A stretch of 64,000 nucleotides of DNA from Adiantum capillus-veneris. Taxonomy: Eukaryota > Streptophyta > Polypodiopsida > Polypodiales > Pteridaceae. How positions within the stretch are numbered: position 1 is the stretch's first letter; each line of letters opens with the position of its first letter. Below are positions 59,888 to 64,000 of the stretch, one piece after another. The notes beneath the pieces were generated by a model that was given only the letters and a program-made list of their open reading frames with translations, made no database searches and was not told the DNA's origin. The stretch spans positions 139,181,108 through 139,245,107 of the forward strand of contig CM043955.1 in assembly GCA_014529385.2 (NCBI GenBank), written 5' to 3'. The translations under genes and the position numbers were made by a program.

Positions 59888-61366
59888 TGAAACCGGCCTG
59901 TACTTTCAAAAAGGGCGGTAGACTTTAGACTTAAACCTTATTTGCTTTCACCCATTTAATTTGTCGCCCACCTTACCTTTTTTTTTTCAAGACACAACAA
60001 AGGGGAGAGGGATACAGGCTACTAGATTGCACCTGTATGAGTAGACCGACACCAGATTGGCCCCTAACTTAGGCGCCCCTTTCGGTATTTCTTTATTGTT
60101 TAAAAGAGGGAATAAACGATGTGGTTCCCTACAAGCTGCCCCGCACAAACTTGGCTGAATTTCAACTATTCCGGACCGATTTCGGCAACATAACTGTACT
60201 AGGACCCTTCACAATCAGTATTCCCACGCATTGAATGACTTTCCCGACGCATACGGGAACTTTGCAAAACCTGGCGAGAACCTGCAGCACGCTGATTCTC
60301 TGTTTTCAGCCCTGAAAATGCGCCAGATAACCTCTACAGCGGTCCCCTCGCGTCCCCGAACCTCCTGGGGGTATTAGGGACCGTTTAGGGCCAAAACCCT
60401 AAACCTGCAAAAATACACAGCAGGCTGTAATTTACTGTTTCAGGCTACGTTTCGCATGCCAACCGCATCCGTAACAAGTCCTCGAGCTCCCGCACCTATA
60501 GGACTACTTGCCCTTTGAATCGGACAAGATTTCTGGCGTGAAACCTCTCTGAATTCACCTGTACCTGCGGGGGATTAGCCGCTAGCTAGTCCACTACCTG
60601 TGCAAGAGGCTCTTGCCTCGGCAATCGCGCATGAACCCACACAACTGTACATTGGTCAAATGAAAAGCCCACTAGAGGGGCATAACATACTGCCATGGGG
60701 GAGAGAGAGGGCAGTGCGTAGGGTACAGGGCATCACTCTTGGCACCGCACTGTACATAGGAGGGAAAGGAAGCACTACATAGCTCTTAACCTGTGACAAA
60801 AATCTGCAAATGAGCCTCTTTCCCCTTCAAATTCAGCACCACCTTCTCTTGCATGAGGAAAGTGCACCAGAATGTGCCACTTGGCGCATTTACAAGCATT
60901 TTCCCGTTTCGGGGTTGCCGCCTAAAAATCTCCCAACCGGTTGCCCACTTGACTTCACAGCAGAGTAAGAAAATGTTCTCCTTGTCATTCCGGAGGTAAC
61001 GACGCAAACACATTTTCAAGTCCCAAAATAGCACTTTCCTAAATTTTAGGAGATGCTGCCATTGTATCTTTCTAGGTCATCTGACCCCCTTTGTACACTG
61101 CAGCCACACCCAAAACTGAAATGTAGCCTCTGTAGCAAAGGATTCCACTTTGGCTAGTCAATGACCCCACTTTGGCTAACCATAGTCTTTGTCCAACCAT
61201 AGTGCTCTCTTGCCCTCAGGCCTGGACTCCCTCTGGACAGTTCCACACTAGCTATGCAATGCAGGGTAGTTAGATTTCCCGAGGGGTGTTTCCAAAAAGT
61301 GAAAGTAAATAGATAATAAGAAAGAAATCAACAAAAAGGATAGATAGTAGTCACACGCTGGTCACA
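59888..61366 (-). repeat. 5' LTR of element B (1479 bp)
   Basis: Same length and order as 52696-54174 with scattered substitutions. It carries the promoter for the minus-strand transcript, though no TATA box was assigned. Confidence 0.95.
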
Positions 61367-61765
61367 GTTGCCATTACACCGATCATTGGCAAAACTTCGA
61401 TTGCAATGACAAGGTGGTTTAGGGCACGAGGATTTCTACGTAATTTCCGTGGGAGATTGTGACATCCTACTCGAAATCCCTTGGTGCCACAAGAACAACG
61501 CCGTGGTTGACTACTGGGCCGAGAAAGCGATTTTGACAAATGAAGGGCTCAGAGATTGTACTTGATGAACTTCAATTTCTTTACTCGCCTTTTTTTGGGA
61601 GAGAACTGAACGATGAATGAAGGTAGAATATGTTTGACCTGAACAAAGAACGCCAAGATTTTCTCCACACTCATGCCGATTGCTTTTCAAAGGGCCTGCA
61701 AAGCGAGTTGTGACCAGCTCGTCCTGAGGATCATACCATTGAGCTGATGTCACGTGACACATCCA
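61367..61765 (+). pseudogene. Protease C-terminal half and RT linker of element A
   Basis: Continues VAITPIIGK, GHEDFYVISVGDCDILLEIP and W, then DLNKERQDFLHTHADCFSKG and PEDHTIELM. These align in order with the same region of element B ([33 protein letters not shown]). A TGA interrupts near 61711 and the frame shifts more than once. Confidence 0.75.
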
Positions 61766-62063
61766 ACCCTATGTGTCCGTGGACAACAAGCTACATCATA
61801 ACAGGGTTCCGTCAGTCCAGTCACTCTAGATTAGAAGTGATCTGGCACTTTTGTGAGTCTATTCATAGACCGTGCATGCCCAGTCACTTAGTATAGATGC
61901 ATATCCTTTGGTTGCACACATCATGATCATAAGCATTTCCATCAGAATCCTTCAGGGGAGTTTTCCAGTGCATTTAGCCTATTTTATCTATTTTTGACAT
62001 TTTTCACTTATTAATGTAAGTGACTTTTGTTGGAAAGTAGGTAGGACAAATTGGGTAAGAAAA

Positions 62064-62070
62064 TATATAA
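62064..62070 (+). promoter_or_regulatory. TATA box in the element C LTR
   Basis: TATATAA inside the LTR, followed about 30 bases later by the likely transcription start region. Confidence 0.5.
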
Positions 62071-62196
62071 GCAAACCAAGGTTAGCTCTAAACAGCAGAT
62101 GAGCAAGGAGAACAGCAGGCTTCGGCGACAGGTTCCCTCTTTCTTAGCAAGACTCCCCCAGCAGCCTTGGGCGATTTCCCTCACACACGTACCCTA

Positions 62197-62475
62197 GCGT
62201 TTTTCATTATCACCATCAGCTTTCCCCCCTTGGCGTTTTTCAGCAGATACAGACCACATCCCCCCCCTTGCACTTAGCGTTTTTCACCATCGCCAGCAAG
62301 ACTGTCCCCCTTGGCGTTTTCAGCACTAACCCGCAGCAGAAGGGCAGCGTTTTCAGCACCAAAACGCAGCAGTGACATCAGCATTTTTAGCAAGCAAATC
62401 AGCGTTTTTCACACAACATAAGAGCAGCCCGAATTTCAACGTTTCTTTTGCAACAGATTTCAGCGTTGAGCGTTT
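62197..62475 (+). repeat. Dispersed GCGTTTTTCA motif cluster
   Basis: At least eight copies of [AG]GCGTTTTTCA or close variants at irregular 20-45 bp spacing, in the presumed R/U5 part of the element C LTR. Many are followed by CAGCA or CACC words. Confidence 0.7.
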
Positions 62476-62856
62476 TTGGACAACAGATAGAAACATTCAG
62501 TTTTCAGCCCTATTGTCGGCCTCGCCATCCGCGTCGTCATAGTCTAGACCTGCATCAATTTCATGCATCATCATTGTACCAGTTTGTGCAATCAATCGTA
62601 GACCACTCTCGCCAAACGAGAGTGGGGCTTTCGGAGGAGGGTTTTACAACGTCTCTGGTGTCATATCTCTCTTCTCTCTCTATCTCTCAGTCTCATACAC
62701 TTGCACGCACAATGTCCACTCACTTTGTTCGTGATCATAGCACTCTCCATTAAGAACGGAAGGCTCTCCCTTCCATAAGAACTAAAAGGAACCTTGAGCA
62801 AAATATGGAACACTCATCTTGAGAAAGAACAACATTCATTCCGCTGCACCTTACAC

Positions 62857-62868
62857 TGGTATCAGAGC
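62857..62868 (+). promoter_or_regulatory. Primer-binding site, tRNA-iMet type (element C)
   Basis: Perfect TGGTATCAGAGC one base after the LTR. Confidence 0.9.
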
Positions 62869-63315
62869 TTTGGTAGTGTTCTGTATCACTCAAGGAAAGA
62901 ACCACAAGAATCACAAGATTTTTCTTTTGGTTGTTGCGGTCGCACGAACCCAAGTTCGCTTGGGCATGTCGATTCCTAATCGTGTTTTTGAAGAGTGACA
63001 GGAATCCCAAGAAAAAAGGGCTTGTCCAGCCTCCCCTTGTGTCTCTTTTCACTCATTGAGAGCGGACCGTGCACTTAGCGGCCGGCCAATCGATGTGAGG
63101 TGGGAAAAAGCAACCTTGGTGTGAGCGCAAGGTGGCCAAGGGGTGTGCCCGCGGAAAGGAGTAGAACTCGGGGGAAGAGAAGATCCTTCTCAAACACGGT
63201 TTGGAAGTGAAAGAACACCTCAAGAACCTCAAGAACCTCAAGACCCTCAAGAACCCAAGTTCCTCCTGAACTTAAGAACCAACGATCATAGTGCATAGTC
63301 GTCACCCGAAGCGGC
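62869..63315 (+). other. Leader of element C
   Basis: Untranslated interval between the primer site and the gag ATG. It contains a four-fold CCTCAAGAA-type repeat at about 63219-63255. Confidence 0.6.
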
Positions 63316-64000
63316 ATGGATACTTCGCATGCAGGTGATGAGCATGAGAGAGGCGACGAAGAATTTTCCCCACCAAGAGATTTTTCCGACCCTCCCCCTT
63401 CGCCATCTACGCCACAAAGTGTACCAAATCCTATGGAGGCAATGGTCAAGTCGATGATGGACATAATGACCAAACAAGAAGAGACTCACACTGCCTTGGA
63501 ACACGAACGCGACGAACGAAAAAAAAGAAAAGAACAAAGAAAGGAGGAAGCGGCAGCACGACGCGCAGTCTGGGAGGCCGAGCGTGAGGTTCAAAGAGAA
63601 CTACGTACTCAAGAATTGGTTCGACAAGTACTTGCCTCGAAGTTCGAAACAAAGATCCTGGGAGTTTCTCAAGTGGCGCAAGCCACGATGCGAATTCCAA
63701 CAACCCAGTCACAGAGAAGTTGACTTTCAGTAAGTATGATGGTAAGATGGATGCTACGGTTATTCATTCTTGGTTCCATCAATTAAATGCTTATTTTGCG
63801 GCAACTAAGAAGACAGGGAATAGAAAGGTATTTTTACTTTTTACTTTTGTGGGCTAGAGCCGGCAAGCCAGCAAGGAACTGCCTTTGCTTCGCGTGCACG
63901 CAAACGAGTCATAGTAACAGGGAATGGCCGTTTTCAAGTCTCCGTTCCCCGTTCCCATTCCAAGTTCCCGTTCCGAATCCCCGTTCCGTGTTTCAAACGT
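63316..64000 (+). pseudogene. gag: gag of element C (partial, runs off the window)
   Basis: The ATG at 63316 gives MDTSHAGDEHERGDEEFSPP, then a charged coiled-coil stretch (RDERKKRKEQRKEEAAARRA) and a TGA at 63721. A one-base shift near 63690 restores FSKYDGKMDATVIHSWFHQL and NAYFAATKKT, the start of the gypsy-type capsid domain. The last 150 bases become low-complexity (GTTCC repeats), so the copy seems broken before the end. The element continues to the right. Confidence 0.7.

Larger units (their letters stand above)
52696..61366 (-). mobile_element. Ty3/gypsy chromovirus-like element B, complete length (8.7 kb)
   Basis: Minus-strand element with two LTRs of exactly 1479 bp, a polypurine tract and gag-pol ending in a chromodomain. 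On the minus strand the LTRs start TGTSACCARCG and end GGTTTCA. It interrupts the protease reading of element A. A clean 5-bp target duplication is not visible (GATGT on the left, GTTGC on the right); only GT overlaps. Stops and frameshifts in gag and pol mean it is inactive. Confidence 0.93.
50312..61771 (+). mobile_element. Ty3/gypsy element A (decayed; split by element B, cut by element C)
   Basis: Plus-strand parts are a 5' LTR, an iMet primer site, gag with one zinc knuckle and the first half of a protease. Element B intervenes (52696-61366). The protease then resumes at 61367 with VAITPIIGK, GHEDFYVIS and LLEIPW. Next comes the linker DLNKERQDFLHTHADCFS, collinear with the protease-RT linker of B. 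The reading ends at about 61770, where the LTR of element C starts. RT, RNase H, integrase and 3' LTR are not in the window. Confidence 0.8.
61772..62855 (+). repeat. 5' LTR of element C (about 1084 bp)
   Basis: Starts TGTGTCCGTGG exactly where the reading of element A stops, and ends TTACA one base before an iMet primer site. It contains a TATATAA box at 62064-62070 and a cluster of GCGTTTTTCA-like words at 62199-62475. The second LTR would lie beyond the window. Confidence 0.75.

Noticed and set aside
60600-61034. Open frames inside the element B LTRs
   Set aside because: They occur in noncoding LTR DNA, are not conserved between the two LTRs and have no domain.

Overview
The window looks like repeat-dense nuclear DNA of a land plant, most plausibly a large-genome non-flowering lineage such as a fern. 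The basis is plant-type Ty3/gypsy, Ty1/copia, LINE and Helitron-like remnants, an NLR resistance-gene relic, a nuclear tRNA-Ser(GCT), spliceosomal introns and very abundant (GA)n microsatellites. The clade is my inference. Only two host loci look potentially functional: the tRNA gene at 40493-40574, and the last two exons of a SART3-like RNA-binding protein gene at 46976-47512 on the minus strand. Nearly everything else is transposon-derived or simple repeat.

Layout, left to right. 541-2245: decayed minus-strand gypsy pol. 4004-4426: a 213-bp tandem duplication. 5553-6690: 3' end of a copia element with its LTR. About 7290-10430: a decayed Helitron/PIF1-type helicase gene. A leader-like module at 10659-11189 recurs at 30928-31431. 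11263-11728: the first of three Mutator-like MITEs; the others are at 39271-39496 and 39527-39809. 11932-25650: a complete 13.7-kb Athila-like Ty3/gypsy element with LTRs, tRNA-Asp-type primer site, polypurine tract and a perfect 5-bp target duplication (ATTGG). 25651-36300: mostly microsatellites, a 93-bp triplicated unit, a foldback element built from two inverted tRNA-like SINE heads around a GTGGCAC-rich palindromic core, an AT palindrome and a 1.7-kb purine-strand array. 36690-38340: an NLR pseudogene (NB-ARC then LRR); part of it is duplicated at 33315-33496 and broken there by the foldback element. 41519-50311: three 5'-truncated LINE fragments and an orphan LTR, with the SART3 exons between them. 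50312-64000: nested LTR elements. Element A (plus strand) sits in a LINE; element B (minus strand, 8.7 kb, 1479-bp LTRs, chromodomain) splits the protease of A; element C (plus strand) cuts off the rest of A.

The most unusual system is the 13.7-kb element. Downstream of integrase, in the position where Athila-type elements often carry an env-like gene, it has a long open frame with a second retropepsin-like domain (D-T-G-A, then L-G-R) and several W-[VIA]-P-[KR] motifs. A separate small acidic ORF of 141 codons follows. All copies in the window carry stops or frameshifts, so activity must be judged from relatives elsewhere in the genome.

The sequence also suggests that LINE 3' ends adjoin (GA)n tracts repeatedly, and that one such LINE plus the whole nested array may lie inside an intron of the SART3-like gene. 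Many apparent open frames beginning here use GTG or TTG, or are SLSLSL/RERERE readings of (GA)n; these were not annotated.
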